NCBI RefSeq assembly: GCF_001050475.1 | Contig: NZ_CP012034.1 | Location: 682,001 to 746,000 of the forward strand | Length of the DNA stretch: 64,000 bases | Source of the DNA: Companilactobacillus ginsenosidimutans | Lineage (GTDB): Bacteria; Bacillota; Bacilli; Lactobacillales; Lactobacillaceae | Direction of reading: 5' to 3' | In this document: piece by piece, positions 32,359-41,946 of the stretch | Layout of the letters: the number at the start of each line of letters is the position of its first letter | Position numbering within the stretch: position 1 is the first letter of the stretch | Notes under the pieces: model-generated | What the model was told of the DNA's origin: nothing | The model's database searches: none | Seen by the model: only the letters and a program-made list of their open reading frames with translations | Program-made: the position numbers and the translations under genes

Positions 32359-33474
32359 TTAAATAATGGCGTCTCTAATTGATACACTAACACCTTCTGG
32401 TACAAATACTCGAACTTTACAGTTGGCGGGGATAGTAACCCAACCTAATCCATAAATTACGATATCTGATTTCTGATGAGAAGTGAATTCTTCTTTTTTC
32501 AACTTAGGAAATTCAGTCACATCATATGGCGGATTCAATAATTCACCTAAATGCTTTTGATAAAATTCATCTGCATTAATAGTCTTAGTACGATGTAACA
32601 ATAATCCTTGATTGACATAAAAAATAACATTTGATTTCTCATCTAAGAAATCGAATCTAGCTAGTCCAGCAACAAAGATAGTCTGACCATCTCGAAGTTG
32701 GAAAGTTGAAGGATGTAATTGCTTCTTAGGTGTAACTGCTTTGAGTTCTTGTTCATTTAAATAATGCGCCAATTGATACTTGTGAATAATACCTGGTGTA
32801 TCTATCAAGAAATGACCATCATCCAAAGGTATATCAATTCTGTCTAAAGTTGTTCCTGGAAAACGCGATGTAGTGATTAAATCCTTAATATCAGAGTTTT
32901 CACTAATAATCTTGTTGATCAAAGTTGATTTACCTGTGTTTGTTGTTCCAACAACGTATACATCTTGTCCATGTCGATATTTTTCGATTAATTCCATTAA
33001 TTTATCAATATTAGTTCCCTTTTCGGCAGAAACCATGATTTGATCAACGGACTTAATCCCATTTTCTTTACTTTTTTGTTGTATCCAATTTAATAGTTTA
33101 TTCTGATTAACTGAATGTGGCAATAAATCGAGTTTATTACCAACAACTAAGATGTTCTTATCCCCAACAAAACGCTGTAATCCAGGGATAACACTACCTT
33201 CGTAATCAAAAATATCAATTACATTGACAATTAGACCTTTTTTGGATGAGATTGAATCCAATAATTTTAAAAATTCGTCATCATCAATATTAACATCGGT
33301 GATTTCATTATAATTTCTCAATCTGAAGCAACGTTTACACAAAAGTTCTTTAGAATCATCTTCTAAATATTTTTTCAACGTAGATGGTTGCACATAGCCA
33401 GGGGCGTCTTTATCCTCTGTTTGAATTTGAGCACCACAGCCAATGCAATTTAATACTTCTTCAGTTTCTGTCAT
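32359..33474 (-). CDS. yqeH: Ribosome biogenesis GTPase YqeH
   Basis: The 371-residue circularly permuted GTPase acts in 30S assembly. The N-terminal zinc finger uses CIGCG and CKRCFRLRNY; GTPase motifs then come in permuted order: NKLD (VVGNKLDLLP), VSAEKG, the P-loop GTTNTGKSTLINK and DTPG (LIDTPGII). The C-terminal domain may bind RNA. It overlaps yqeG by 14 bases. Confidence 0.96.
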   Translation of the reverse strand: MTETEEVLNCIGCGAQIQTEDKDAPGYVQPSTLKKYLEDDSKELLCKRCFRLRNYNEITDVNIDDDEFLKLLDSISSKKGLIVNVIDIFDYEGSVIPGLQRFVGDKNILVVGNKLDLLPHSVNQNKLLNWIQQKSKENGIKSVDQIMVSAEKGTNIDKLMELIEKYRHGQDVYVVGTTNTGKSTLINKIISENSDIKDLITTSRFPGTTLDRIDIPLDDGHFLIDTPGIIHKYQLAHYLNEQELKAVTPKKQLHPSTFQLRDGQTIFVAGLARFDFLDEKSNVIFYVNQGLLLHRTKTINADEFYQKHLGELLNPPYDVTEFPKLKKEEFTSHQKSDIVIYGLGWVTIPANCKVRVFVPEGVSVSIRDAII

Positions 33475-33988
33475 GTAATGAATCCTTCCAATACAAATTT
33501 TTATCTCGTGATTGCAAATATTTTAAAATTGGTCGTTCAAAAAATCTATTAACTCGAGTCTTCTTAGCATCTGTATCTACAATTGGTTTAACCAACACAG
33601 TTTTTACGCCCGACAATGATCCAGCTAAGACATCCGTCAAAACTTGATCGCCTACAAACAATACTTCCTCTTTACGAAGATTATTTTCTTTTAAAAACTT
33701 AATTATCTCAAATGGAAGTGGCTTTTTAGCCCGAGCCACTATTCCAATATTTAAATCATCAACAGCTTTTTCAATTCGTTTGTAACTATTATTAGAAACA
33801 ACTAGAACCTCAATATTTGCCATTTTCATTATATTAAGCCATTTTCTCAATGACAAGCTATATTCACTACTATTCCATGGCAAAATCGTGTTATCAAGAT
33901 CTGTCATAATAGTAGTTATATTTTCCTTGATTAAGTCATCGGCATCGATGTCAGTAATTTTATTTAACATAACATTTGGTTTAAACAT
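33461..33988 (-). CDS. yqeG: YqeG family HAD phosphatase
   Basis: The 176-residue HAD IIIA protein starts MFKPNVMLNKITDIDADDLI, with the nucleophile motif TTIMTDLDNTILPW, VSNNSYKRIEKA and GDQVLTDVLAGSLSG. The substrate is unknown. The start at 33988 follows GGAG; a longer in-frame ORF begins inside the rplT terminator and is rejected. It heads the yqeG-yqeH-yhbY-nadD-yqeK-rsfS row. Confidence 0.93.
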   Translation of the reverse strand: MFKPNVMLNKITDIDADDLIKENITTIMTDLDNTILPWNSSEYSLSLRKWLNIMKMANIEVLVVSNNSYKRIEKAVDDLNIGIVARAKKPLPFEIIKFLKENNLRKEEVLFVGDQVLTDVLAGSLSGVKTVLVKPIVDTDAKKTRVNRFFERPILKYLQSRDKNLYWKDSLHDRN

Positions 33989-34013
33989 GTTTTTGTCTCC
34001 ATTATTATCTAGT

Positions 34014-34048
34014 AAAAAAACGTAATTTGGAATGTCCAAATTACGTTT
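34014..34048 (-). terminator. Terminator of infC-rpmI-rplT
   Basis: The stem AAACGTAATTTGGA / TCCAAATTACGTTT with a 3-base loop is followed by T residues, directly after the rplT stop. yqeG starts about 25 bases further on. Confidence 0.85.
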
Positions 34049-34054
34049 TAATAA

Positions 34055-34411
34055 TTAAGCTAAAGCTTTCTTAGCTGTATCTGCTAAACTTGTAAATGCT
34101 TTAGGATCTTCAATAGCAATTTGAGCCAACATCTTACGGTTGATATCAACGTTTGCTAGTTTCAAACCATGCATCAATTTGCTGTAACTGATTTCATTCA
34201 TTCTTGCAGCTGCGTTAATTCTTGCGATCCATAACTTACGGAAATCACGCTTAACTTGACGACGATCACGGAATGCATAACGGTATGAAACCATGATTTG
34301 TGTATGTGCTGCTTTAAAAGTGATATGTTTTGATCCACGATATCCTTTAGCTAATTTTAAAACTTTCTTACGACGTTTGCGAGTTACTGTTCCACCTTTT
34401 ACACGTGGCAT
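34055..34411 (-). CDS. rplT: 50S ribosomal protein L20
   Basis: The 118-residue protein starts [20 protein letters not shown] and has [15 protein letters not shown] and [19 protein letters not shown]20 also represses its own operon in Bacillus and E. coli by binding the leader. It is the last gene of infC-rpmI-rplT. Confidence 0.98.
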   Translation of the reverse strand: MPRVKGGTVTRKRRKKVLKLAKGYRGSKHITFKAAHTQIMVSYRYAFRDRRQVKRDFRKLWIARINAAARMNEISYSKLMHGLKLANVDINRKMLAQIAIEDPKAFTSLADTAKKALA

Positions 34412-34445
34412 AATGACTCCTCCTTTGAATTACACTTACTATAAA

Positions 34446-34643
34446 TTAGTATGTTGCTAGCATTTGTTTGATACGTTTCATATCACTTGATGAAACCATG
34501 CCTGGTTTTGCCAATTGACGACGTTGCTTCTTTGTCTTTCCGTGGAAACGGTGACTTGTGTAAGCATGACTTCTTTTCCAACCACCATTAGCTGTTTTCT
34601 TGAATCTCTTGGCTGATGCGCGGTGTGTTTTTTGTTTAGGCAT
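34446..34643 (-). CDS. rpmI: 50S ribosomal protein L35
   Basis: The 65-residue protein [21 protein letters not shown]...[20 protein letters not shown] is canonical L35. It is between infC and rplT. Confidence 0.98.
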   Translation of the reverse strand: MPKQKTHRASAKRFKKTANGGWKRSHAYTSHRFHGKTKKQRRQLAKPGMVSSSDMKRIKQMLATY

Positions 34644-34657
34644 TTAAAATCCCTCCA

Positions 34658-35191
34658 CTATTTTTTCTTATTGTCTTTTGCACTACTAATTGGATCAAGC
34701 ATTAAGAACATGCTTCGGCCGTCCATCTTAGGTTTTGTAGTGACGTTGGCAATATCTTTTGTCTGGTCAGCTACACGATCTAAAACTTCTTTTCCAATCT
34801 CTTTATGAGTTATGGCTCTACCCTTAAAGCGAAGAGAAACTTTGACCTTATCGCCCTTACTCAGGAACTTACGGGCATTGTTAAGCTTTGTATTAAAATC
34901 GTTTTGCTCAATAGTTGGGCTAAGTCTAACTTCTTTGATGCTAACGACCTTTTGCTTTTTACGAGCTTCACGATTCTTTTTCTGAAGTTCGAACTTATAT
35001 TTTCCATAGTCCATTATTCTCGCAACAGGTGGCTTTGCACCTGGTGACATAAGGACTAAGTCCATACTAGCCGCGTCGGCAAGACGTTTGGCTTCTGCCG
35101 TAGGTTTAACACCAACTTGATCACCTTTTTCTGTAATCAAGCGAACTTCTTTTGCACGAATTTCATCGTTTACTAATAAATCTCTAGCTAT
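34658..35191 (-). CDS. infC: Translation initiation factor IF-3 with a non-canonical AUA start
   Basis: IF-3 checks start-codon and initiator-tRNA pairing on the 30S. The N-domain runs on to (start)[18 protein letters not shown], then [19 protein letters not shown], the linker [20 protein letters not shown] and the C-domain with [13 protein letters not shown] and [14 protein letters not shown]. No ATG, GTG or TTG exists upstream of residue Leu18: the frame reads TGA stop, CTA, CTC, ATA, GCT, AGA. ATA at 35191 lies 6 bases after GGAGGTGA, so AUA is the probable start, giving 177 residues, the normal length. Rare starts (AUU in many bacteria) let IF-3 limit its own synthesis. Confidence 0.9.
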   Translation of the reverse strand: MARDLLVNDEIRAKEVRLITEKGDQVGVKPTAEAKRLADAASMDLVLMSPGAKPPVARIMDYGKYKFELQKKNREARKKQKVVSIKEVRLSPTIEQNDFNTKLNNARKFLSKGDKVKVSLRFKGRAITHKEIGKEVLDRVADQTKDIANVTTKPKMDGRSMFLMLDPISSAKDNKKK

Positions 35192-35206
35192 GAGTAGTCA
35201 CCTCCG

Positions 35207-35338
35207 AATTATGTTCCCACTAAAAAAGTGGGGTGCATACGCACGCCCACTAATATAATTGTTATATACAGTATATTTACCTAGAGGCTAACGCATAGGT
35301 GAGAAGCGGGCGCTTCTGCTTAATCTCAACAGGTATTA
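35207..35338 (-). ncRNA. L20-type mRNA leader with attenuator upstream of infC
   Basis: The roughly 130-base leader on the minus strand contains a GAAGC/GCTTC hairpin region, AT-rich linkers and finally the terminator GTGGGCGTGC / GCACCCCAC followed by six T (35250-35222), about 30 bases before the infC start. The position fits the Bacillota L20 leader, where L20 binding favours termination. Recognised by position and fold, not by a covariance search. Confidence 0.75.
35222..35250 (-). terminator. Attenuator hairpin in the infC leader
   Basis: On the minus strand GTGGGCGTGC pairs with GCACCCCAC across a short loop, and six T follow. It is upstream of the coding region and thus regulatory. 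Confidence 0.85.
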
Positions 35339-35367
35339 ATACTACCAGTGGTCTGCCCTATTGTCAA
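35339..35367 (-). promoter_or_regulatory. Promoter of infC-rpmI-rplT
   Basis: A perfect TTGACA (35367-35362) and TAGTAT (35344-35339) on the minus strand are 17 bases apart. It directly precedes the structured leader. Confidence 0.8.
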
Positions 35368-35398
35368 CATGAACCACTAAAATAATTTGATATAAATG

Positions 35399-36199
35399 TT
35401 ACTTAGTATTCCAACCAAATAGTTCGTCAATCGTTTCCAAGACGCCCTCATGATTGTTATCTAAAGTTGTGATACGGTCCGCAGAATTCTTGGTGATATC
35501 TGTTGCATTTTTCATTGCGTATCCGATACCTGATTCTTTTAACATTTCATTATCATTGCTATTATCACCGAAAACAACCATATCCTCAAGTGCAATATTA
35601 TCGAAACTAGCAACTTTCTCAAGCCCAACACTCTTATTTATTTCATAAGAAATAACATCAATACTACCGAAACCACTGGCGGTAGCATGAATCTCACCTT
35701 TGAATTTATCATTTAGATAATCTTCAACTTCTTGGAGCTGGTCATTGTTCAAACTGATATTAACTTTGAAAATGTTGTCATCAATTGAATTAATGTCATC
35801 ATATGGTTGAAAGTTAGAAATGTAATATTTATCAATCGTATTTAAAAAATTACGGTCAACATAAGTGGCCTTCTCACCTGAAAAAATGAATGCCTGTAAA
35901 TTATCACCCAGTGTTTGAAGACTATCAATAATTTCACTAATAGTTGAATCTTTCAGATATGATGCAAAAACTTCTTTCCCATCAGCCTCAATATGGGCGC
36001 CATTCTCCGCAATAAATGCATCCACTGGAGAATACTTCACTACCTTTTGAAGATGTCCCAAATAATTCCCACTTGCAATAGCAAACTTAACATCCTTCTT
36101 GTGCAGCATTTCGAGTTGCTTGTTGAATCTCTCATGATTGTATTGATGATCATCATCAAAGAATGTTCCGTCAATATCCGTAGCGATAAGTTTAATCAT
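35399..36199 (-). CDS. Cof-type HAD-IIB hydrolase
   Basis: The 266-residue sugar-phosphatase-like HAD protein has the nucleophile motif LIATDIDGTFFDDDH, FAIASGNYL, the type IIB cap (middle third), KSVGLEKVASFDNI and DMVVFGDNSNDNEML. The substrate cannot be named; Cof-like enzymes act on phosphosugars, pyridoxal phosphate or FMN. It is between the infC promoter and the thrS terminator and probably has its own promoter. Confidence 0.88.
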   Translation of the reverse strand: MIKLIATDIDGTFFDDDHQYNHERFNKQLEMLHKKDVKFAIASGNYLGHLQKVVKYSPVDAFIAENGAHIEADGKEVFASYLKDSTISEIIDSLQTLGDNLQAFIFSGEKATYVDRNFLNTIDKYYISNFQPYDDINSIDDNIFKVNISLNNDQLQEVEDYLNDKFKGEIHATASGFGSIDVISYEINKSVGLEKVASFDNIALEDMVVFGDNSNDNEMLKESGIGYAMKNATDITKNSADRITTLDNNHEGVLETIDELFGWNTK

Positions 36200-36284
36200 T
36201 TTAATGTTGCCTCATTTTATATGTTTTTCTCACTCCTTCTATAATACTAGATTCACATTACTTTTAAAAATTTAAAATATTATC

Positions 36285-36317
36285 AAAAAAAAAGATATCT
36301 CGAATTCGAGATATCTT
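36285..36317 (-). terminator. Terminator of thrS
   Basis: A perfect 26-base palindrome (AAGATATCTCGAA / TTCGAGATATCTT) is followed by nine T on the minus strand. Confidence 0.9.
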
Positions 36318-36325
36318 AATTCTTA

Positions 36326-38275
36326 TTACTTATCTTCACCTTTACGACTGAAGTTGCTAATATCTGCAGAAACAGAATCAACAAACATTCCGACGTACTC
36401 TGATGCAGATTCGTCTTCACCATATTTTCTAACAGAAACTGTGGCGTCAGCCATTTCGTCATCACCGACAACTGCTGTATATGGAATCTTCATTGTTTGT
36501 GCGTCACGGATCTTGTAACCCATCTTTTCATCACGATCATCAATTACGGCACGAATATTCTTCTTACGTAATTCTGAAAGCAAGTTTTCTGCGTAGTTTT
36601 GGTGATATTTAGAGTTAACAGGAATAATTCTTACTTGTGTAGGTGCTAACCATGTTGGGAATGCACCCTTATAAATTTCAATCAAGTATGCAATAAATCT
36701 TTCCATAGTTGAAACGATACCACGGTGAATCATAACAGGTCTGTGATCTTCACCATCTGAACCAACATATGTCAACTTGAACTTCTCTGGTTGCATAAAG
36801 TCTAATTGAATTGTTGATAGTGTTTCGTCATTACCTAGAGCAGTCTTTGTTTGAACATCAAGCTTTGGACCATAGAATGCTGCTTCACCTTCAGCTTCAT
36901 AGTACTTCAAGCCAAGATCATCCATAGCAGCTTTAAGCATTGATTGTGATCTGTTCCACATTTCGTCATCATCGAAATACTTTTCAGTATTTGCAGGGTC
37001 ACGATAACTTAATCTAAATGAGTAATCTGTGATATCGAAATCTTTATAAACTTCAACCATTAATTGAAGTGTACGTTTGAATTCTTCTTGGATTTGGTCA
37101 AGAGCAACAAATGTGTGTCCATCATTCAATGTCATTTCACGAACACGTTGCAAACCACTTAAGGCACCTGACTTTTCATATCTGTGCATCATACCTAATT
37201 CAGCAATACGAACTGGTAATTCACGATATGAGCGTGTGTGATGCTTGTAAATTTGAATATGTGAAGGACAGTTCATTGGACGTAGTTCAAGCATTTCACC
37301 ATCACCCATGTCCATTGGTGGGAACATGTCTTCACGGTAGTGTTCCCAGTGGCCTGAAGTCTTATATGCGTTCAAGTTCATCAAGATAGGTGTGTAAACA
37401 TGTTGGTAACCCCAGGCAACTTCCTTATCGATGATATATCTTTCAATAACACGACGGATAGTTGCACCATTTGGCATCCAGTAAGGAAGTCCGGCGCCAA
37501 CTTCTGGATCAACGAAGAACAAGTCAAGGTCACGGCCAATTGTTCTGTGATCACGTTCTTTAATGTCAGCACGACGTTTCATATCAGCGTCAAGGTCATC
37601 TTGCTTAAAGAATGCTGTACCATAAATTCTTTGAAGCATAGGATTACTTGATTTACCTTGCCAATATGCACCAGCAACTGAAAGCAACTTGAAGTGTTTC
37701 AAGTTTTTGATGTTAGGAAGAACTGCATCATAGCCAAAATCAACAAATCCATCTAATTTATAAACTGGAATTTGAACAGATTCGATAGCACCCAATAGTG
37801 ATGACTTGTAAGGATCATCCTTGAACATTTCAACTAATTCTGATTTGTCCATTAATGTTCTTTCAACTTTGTCATTCTTCTTGATAATCTTATTCATTGA
37901 TTCTGCAATAGTATCAAGTTCGTCAACAGTGATTTGTTCTTTATCATCTGTGTCAACGTAGAAACCATCATCGTTAGCTTGTTTTTCACCAAAATGTAAA
38001 TCAGCTTTAAATTGCTTTGCAGCTGCACTGAAAACAAGACTAGCTGTGTTTCTCAATACCTTTAATGAATCTTCATCATCTTTGCCACTAATAATCTCGA
38101 TTTTACCATCTTGATTAATAGGTCTTTCTAAGTCAACCAATGTATCGTTGAGTTTACCTGCAATAGCATTTTTACCCAATGATGTACTAATTGATTTTGC
38201 AACATCGAGAGTTGTTGTGCCTTGATCAAACTCCTTAACTGTTCCATCTGGGAATGTTAATTTGATTTCTGACAT
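36326..38275 (-). CDS. thrS: Threonyl-tRNA synthetase
   Basis: A 649-residue class II synthetase. Domains in order are TGS (residues 1-62, [16 protein letters not shown]), the editing domain N2 (with [15 protein letters not shown]), the catalytic core (motif 2 [20 protein letters not shown]; zinc ligands in [20 protein letters not shown]; motif 3 [18 protein letters not shown]) and the anticodon domain ([18 protein letters not shown]). In active editing enzymes the N2 site holds HxxxH plus HxxxC; here the first motif and the later cysteine-bearing part are diverged (HFGEKQ only), so editing may be weak. A Thr T-box controls the gene. Confidence 0.95.
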   Translation of the reverse strand: MSEIKLTFPDGTVKEFDQGTTTLDVAKSISTSLGKNAIAGKLNDTLVDLERPINQDGKIEIISGKDDEDSLKVLRNTASLVFSAAAKQFKADLHFGEKQANDDGFYVDTDDKEQITVDELDTIAESMNKIIKKNDKVERTLMDKSELVEMFKDDPYKSSLLGAIESVQIPVYKLDGFVDFGYDAVLPNIKNLKHFKLLSVAGAYWQGKSSNPMLQRIYGTAFFKQDDLDADMKRRADIKERDHRTIGRDLDLFFVDPEVGAGLPYWMPNGATIRRVIERYIIDKEVAWGYQHVYTPILMNLNAYKTSGHWEHYREDMFPPMDMGDGEMLELRPMNCPSHIQIYKHHTRSYRELPVRIAELGMMHRYEKSGALSGLQRVREMTLNDGHTFVALDQIQEEFKRTLQLMVEVYKDFDITDYSFRLSYRDPANTEKYFDDDEMWNRSQSMLKAAMDDLGLKYYEAEGEAAFYGPKLDVQTKTALGNDETLSTIQLDFMQPEKFKLTYVGSDGEDHRPVMIHRGIVSTMERFIAYLIEIYKGAFPTWLAPTQVRIIPVNSKYHQNYAENLLSELRKKNIRAVIDDRDEKMGYKIRDAQTMKIPYTAVVGDDEMADATVSVRKYGEDESASEYVGMFVDSVSADISNFSRKGEDK

Positions 38276-38299
38276 GTTCTTCGTAACCTCCTAAAATTT

Positions 38300-38545
38300 A
38301 GACAACAAAAAAATGCGTCCTTGAAATATAAATACATAAATTGTACTCATATTTCAGGGACGCATTCTGCGCGGTTCCACCCAAATTAAAACTGTAGTAA
38401 TACAGCTTTCACTCTATGGTTATAAAGTAACCAACTAATAATACAGCTTAACATGGAAGTGGTAACTCCAGTAATGGGTAAGCTTTCAGTTAACGTACCC
38501 TCCCTGATAGAACCGAAGTGTTGTCTTTCATGTGTTTATTGAAAC
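38300..38545 (-). ncRNA. T-box riboswitch, threonine type, upstream of thrS
   Basis: The T-box sequence GGTGGAACCGCG is at 38381-38370 on the minus strand. A terminator follows: AATGCGTCC-TGAAATATGAG pairs with CTCATATTTCA-GGACGCATT-like arms, with a seven-T run. GTTACCACTTCC upstream places ACC (38463-38461) as the probable Thr specifier. Stem I lies 5' of it. Uncharged tRNA-Thr would stabilise the antiterminator. Confidence 0.92.
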
Positions 38546-38569
38546 ATTTATTTTTCATATTTGCAAGGT

Positions 38570-39481
38570 CTAGCCTTTATTTCTTCTGTTTTCACCAGTG
38601 ACAATTACTTCACGAGAAAGGTATTTTACACGTTCCATAATTCTTGCGGCCTTAACTGGCTCACGGTCTCCGTTGGAATTAATTGATAGGTGTGCCTCTA
38701 GTTCCTTCATTGAAAAGTTAGATGAAAAAAATGTTGCAAGATTTTCTTGCATACGATATTGAAGGATAACACCAAGCACTTCATCCCTGATCCAACTAGA
38801 CATTGAGTCGGCTCCAATATCATCCAACATTAATATTTCGGCATCTTTAATTTTATTAACTTTATCCAATACGCTATTACTCTTGATTGAATTTTTGATA
38901 TCAACCGCGAACGTTGGAAAATGCATGATAGTTGTTTTTACGTGCCTAGCATACAACTCGTTGGCAATTGCGCCCAAAAGATACGTTTTTCCAACTCCAA
39001 AATCACCAGCCAAATAGATTCCAGGAACAAATTTACCTTCACGATCGTAATTGTCTAAAAAGTTTATTGCAGCATCAAATGCTTCTTGCCTACCAGCACC
39101 TGTATAGTCATTTAAACTAGCGTTTCTAACATCTTTCGGCATGTCCAACAGTGCAAATCCAGCCTCGTATGCTTTCTTTTCATCGGATGCCAATTTACGC
39201 TTGTTTGGGATATAAGCAACTTCAATATTGTGGTTACTAACAATGAGCTGAGGATAGTAATCTTTTGAATATTCACTATGATTCTTCTTTTGATTGTAGA
39301 ATTCATAAATTGCTGCAGCACTCACATCGATTGAGTCCTTAGTAATTTGGTCTTGATTTTCAAGTAGAAATTTTTTTACATCAGGATCATTTAATGCTTC
39401 TTCCATCAATTTGTGATAATCAATATTTTTAAAATGATAATTACTTAATCCCTCTGCTAAAACATCACTAAATTTTTCCAT
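38570..39481 (-). CDS. dnaI: Primosomal protein DnaI (helicase loader)
   Basis: DnaI loads the replicative helicase in Bacillota. The 303-residue AAA+ protein has an N-terminal helicase-binding region, Walker A GDFGVGKTYLLGA, Walker B ILMLDDIGADSMSSW and the arginine finger region RIMERVKYLSREV. It is directly downstream of dnaB (2 bases apart), the usual replication-initiation cassette. Confidence 0.95.
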   Translation of the reverse strand: MEKFSDVLAEGLSNYHFKNIDYHKLMEEALNDPDVKKFLLENQDQITKDSIDVSAAAIYEFYNQKKNHSEYSKDYYPQLIVSNHNIEVAYIPNKRKLASDEKKAYEAGFALLDMPKDVRNASLNDYTGAGRQEAFDAAINFLDNYDREGKFVPGIYLAGDFGVGKTYLLGAIANELYARHVKTTIMHFPTFAVDIKNSIKSNSVLDKVNKIKDAEILMLDDIGADSMSSWIRDEVLGVILQYRMQENLATFFSSNFSMKELEAHLSINSNGDREPVKAARIMERVKYLSREVIVTGENRRNKG

Positions 39482-39483
39482 GA

Positions 39484-40845
39484 CTAATTTTTCCTATTTC
39501 TTAATTTTTTCAGCATTTCTTGTCTATGCTGTTCTGCTTTTATCTCATCAGTATTATTAGCAGATTTGCTTTGTACCTTGCTCCAGTCAGTAGCTTGTTC
39601 AACCTTGCCAGAATTTTTAGAATATCGACGTTTTCGAGGATTTTTAGAACGATTTTGAAAATCATTCAATCTCTTTAGAGCATCTTCAGGCGTCTTGACA
39701 CCATTTTGTTTCCAATCATTTGAAATTGTCTCCATCAATGGCAACGCCAGTGTTGGTGATGACTGCAATATATAATGGACCATAATATTTAGAACTGAAT
39801 TAGGAAGTATTGACCGTGACGACAAGGTCCGCAAAGCTCGTGCTTCCGTTGTTCCAACATAACCATCCTTTTGAGCCTTCTCATCTGCTAAAAAGTCTGC
39901 TGGTGCTGTATTCTTTGCACGGTTTAATAGAATACTCTCTGGTTTATTCGCATTTGACACTTTAATATTTGGATCTATCTCAGGCTGAGCAACTCTCGCC
40001 GTAATATTAGTCTTATTCTCAAACCGCTTTTGAGCGAGTCGTTTTAAAGCATTGGGATCAATTTTATTGTTTACAATATCTGTTGTTTCCCCAATTAGAT
40101 CAATCATCGTAACTTCGGAAATCCCATAAAACTCATGGAGACTCAAAATTAATTGTTGGTTCTCCAGTAAATCAGCATGAGTAATCTTGAAGAGTTGGCC
40201 AATGCGGTCCTCAACTAGAGTCCAATCAAAATCAGAGGTCTCCTCAACACTTATTGAAGGAACCTTATCTGATTTAGAGTTCTCAAAATCTTCTCTTTTT
40301 TCTTCAACAAGACTAGGACGGTTTCTTAAATCATCATCGTTAAGTCTGAATACTTCTAGAAACTTTTTAGAAATATCCTCAGTATTTTTTAAAATATCAG
40401 CTGATTTATAGTATTTATCGGCCAATCTGGAATATTCAGATTCACCTATTTTTTCCAACAGAAAAATACTCATTATGTCATCCGTGAAAAATTTCTTTGG
40501 AGTTGACGGAGTAAATAGTTGGTAAATTAGAAATGATCCCATATCATCACTTTTACTGAATGACTTAATTAACCCAAGAGCTTCTAGCCTTTGGCGTCCA
40601 GCAATAAAACTATTCACACCCATATCTAGCAACGCAAATAGAATCGAATGAGACTGTCGATTTGTAATCATTTCTTTGTTGGGAACTTTTGCCCAAAGTA
40701 ACTGATAAATACTAAAAGCCTCTGGTCCTATCAATGGTAAATATAAGTCAGTCAAAACCTGACGGTCTTGATCGTTAAATTGTCCATTTGGTAGACACCA
40801 AAAGCCTGTTAAAGGAGTTAACTTATTATCATTAAAGTCTGACAC
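39484..40845 (-). CDS. dnaB: Replication initiation and membrane attachment protein DnaB
   Basis: This is the Bacillota DnaB (not the helicase), a primosome protein that works with DnaD and DnaI. The 453-residue protein has an N-terminal winged-helix region (LTPLTGFWCLPNGQF, LYLPLIGPEAFSIYQLLW) and the DnaB2 domain near NSVLNIMVHYILQSSPTLALP, followed by a basic tail (KNPRKRRYSK). The start is GTG after GGAGG; it directly follows nrdR. Confidence 0.93.
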   Translation of the reverse strand: MSDFNDNKLTPLTGFWCLPNGQFNDQDRQVLTDLYLPLIGPEAFSIYQLLWAKVPNKEMITNRQSHSILFALLDMGVNSFIAGRQRLEALGLIKSFSKSDDMGSFLIYQLFTPSTPKKFFTDDIMSIFLLEKIGESEYSRLADKYYKSADILKNTEDISKKFLEVFRLNDDDLRNRPSLVEEKREDFENSKSDKVPSISVEETSDFDWTLVEDRIGQLFKITHADLLENQQLILSLHEFYGISEVTMIDLIGETTDIVNNKIDPNALKRLAQKRFENKTNITARVAQPEIDPNIKVSNANKPESILLNRAKNTAPADFLADEKAQKDGYVGTTEARALRTLSSRSILPNSVLNIMVHYILQSSPTLALPLMETISNDWKQNGVKTPEDALKRLNDFQNRSKNPRKRRYSKNSGKVEQATDWSKVQSKSANNTDEIKAEQHRQEMLKKLRNRKN

Positions 40846-40846
40846 A

Positions 40847-41332
40847 CTAGTCCTCCTTGCTATCTTTATTATCCTTTTTATCGTTTGCCATCATTTCTTG
40901 AACTTCATTCATAAATCCACTCATATCCTTGAATTCACGATAAACACTAGCAAATCTGATGTAAGTAACATCATCAACATCAGCAAGCTCCTTCATCAGG
41001 TGCTCACCAATATCTTGTGATTTAACTTCATTTTCACCAGTTGCTCTAATTTCATTTTCTACTTTATCAACGATGGCATTCATCTGATCCATTGTAACTG
41101 GACGCTTTTCAGCGGCGCGAACTAGACCTCTAAGTAATTTATCACGTCGAAATTCTTCACGATTACCGTTTTTCTTTACAACTAGTAATGGCGATTTCTC
41201 GATCCTCTCAAAGGTAGTAAATCTTGTACCACAGTATTCGCACTCTCTTCTTCTACGGATTGCGCGACCTTCATCGCTTGGACGACTATCAACAACTTTA
41301 GATGAGTCGTGATGACAATGTGGACATATCAT
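40847..41332 (-). CDS. nrdR: Transcriptional repressor NrdR
   Basis: NrdR represses ribonucleotide reductase genes through NrdR boxes. The 161-residue protein has the zinc ribbon CPHCHHDSSKVVDSR...CEYCGTRFTTFE and an ATP-cone (LLVVKKNGNREEFRRDKL) that senses dATP. The C-terminus is rich in Lys and Asp. It lies between coaE and dnaB. Confidence 0.96.
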   Translation of the reverse strand: MICPHCHHDSSKVVDSRPSDEGRAIRRRRECEYCGTRFTTFERIEKSPLLVVKKNGNREEFRRDKLLRGLVRAAEKRPVTMDQMNAIVDKVENEIRATGENEVKSQDIGEHLMKELADVDDVTYIRFASVYREFKDMSGFMNEVQEMMANDKKDNKDSKED

Positions 41333-41352
41333 AAGCGTTCCTCTTTTCTAAA

Positions 41353-41946
41353 CTAGAGTTGTTTTAAAAGTTTTGAGATCTGCACTTTTAAACTATCAAT
41401 ATCTTGAGAATTATCGATAACATAATCTGCCAATCTCTTTTTTCCTTCCATTGGCATTTGTGCATCGATTTTATCCTGGGCTGCTTGTTTACTCAAATTA
41501 TTTCGTTTTATTAATCTCGTTAATTGTACTTCTGGTTCTATATATACCGCTATTGTAGCATTGAAATACTTTTCATAGCTACTTTCGAACAAAAGTTGGA
41601 TTTCAAAAATATTAATCGTGTTGCTTGAATCTTGTTTCATTTTATCAATCATGTCAACTATTTGTTTTCTAATTATAGGTCCAGTAATACTATTTAGTAT
41701 TTTCAACTGTCGCGCATCTGAAAAAACAATTCGACCCAACTTCTTTCGATTCAGTTGGCCATCCTCAAGCAAAACATTTTTACTGAATTGTTTGGTGATT
41801 TTTTTTAATCCAATTGAACCTGGTTTAACGACATCCCTCGCTACTTGATCTGCATCATAAATATTACAACCCAACTCTTTAAAAATTTCGAGTACTGTAG
41901 TTTTCCCAGCAGCAATTCCACCTGTTAGTCCATATACCTTACTCAT
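41353..41946 (-). CDS. coaE: Dephospho-CoA kinase
   Basis: It makes CoA in the last step. The roughly 197-residue protein starts MSKVYGLTGGIAAGKTTVLE (P-loop) with DADQVARDVVKPGS (LID and acceptor). ATG at 41946 overlaps the mutM stop in an ATGA junction; an in-frame start 15 bases upstream is less likely. It is adjacent to polA-mutM, the standard order. Confidence 0.95.
   Translation of the reverse strand: MSKVYGLTGGIAAGKTTVLEIFKELGCNIYDADQVARDVVKPGSIGLKKITKQFSKNVLLEDGQLNRKKLGRIVFSDARQLKILNSITGPIIRKQIVDMIDKMKQDSSNTINIFEIQLLFESSYEKYFNATIAVYIEPEVQLTRLIKRNNLSKQAAQDKIDAQMPMEGKKRLADYVIDNSQDIDSLKVQISKLLKQL

Noticed and set aside
37111..37389. Plus-strand open frames inside thrS and other long minus-strand genes
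   Set aside because: They are opposite-frame shadows without ribosome binding sites, family signatures or own promoters.
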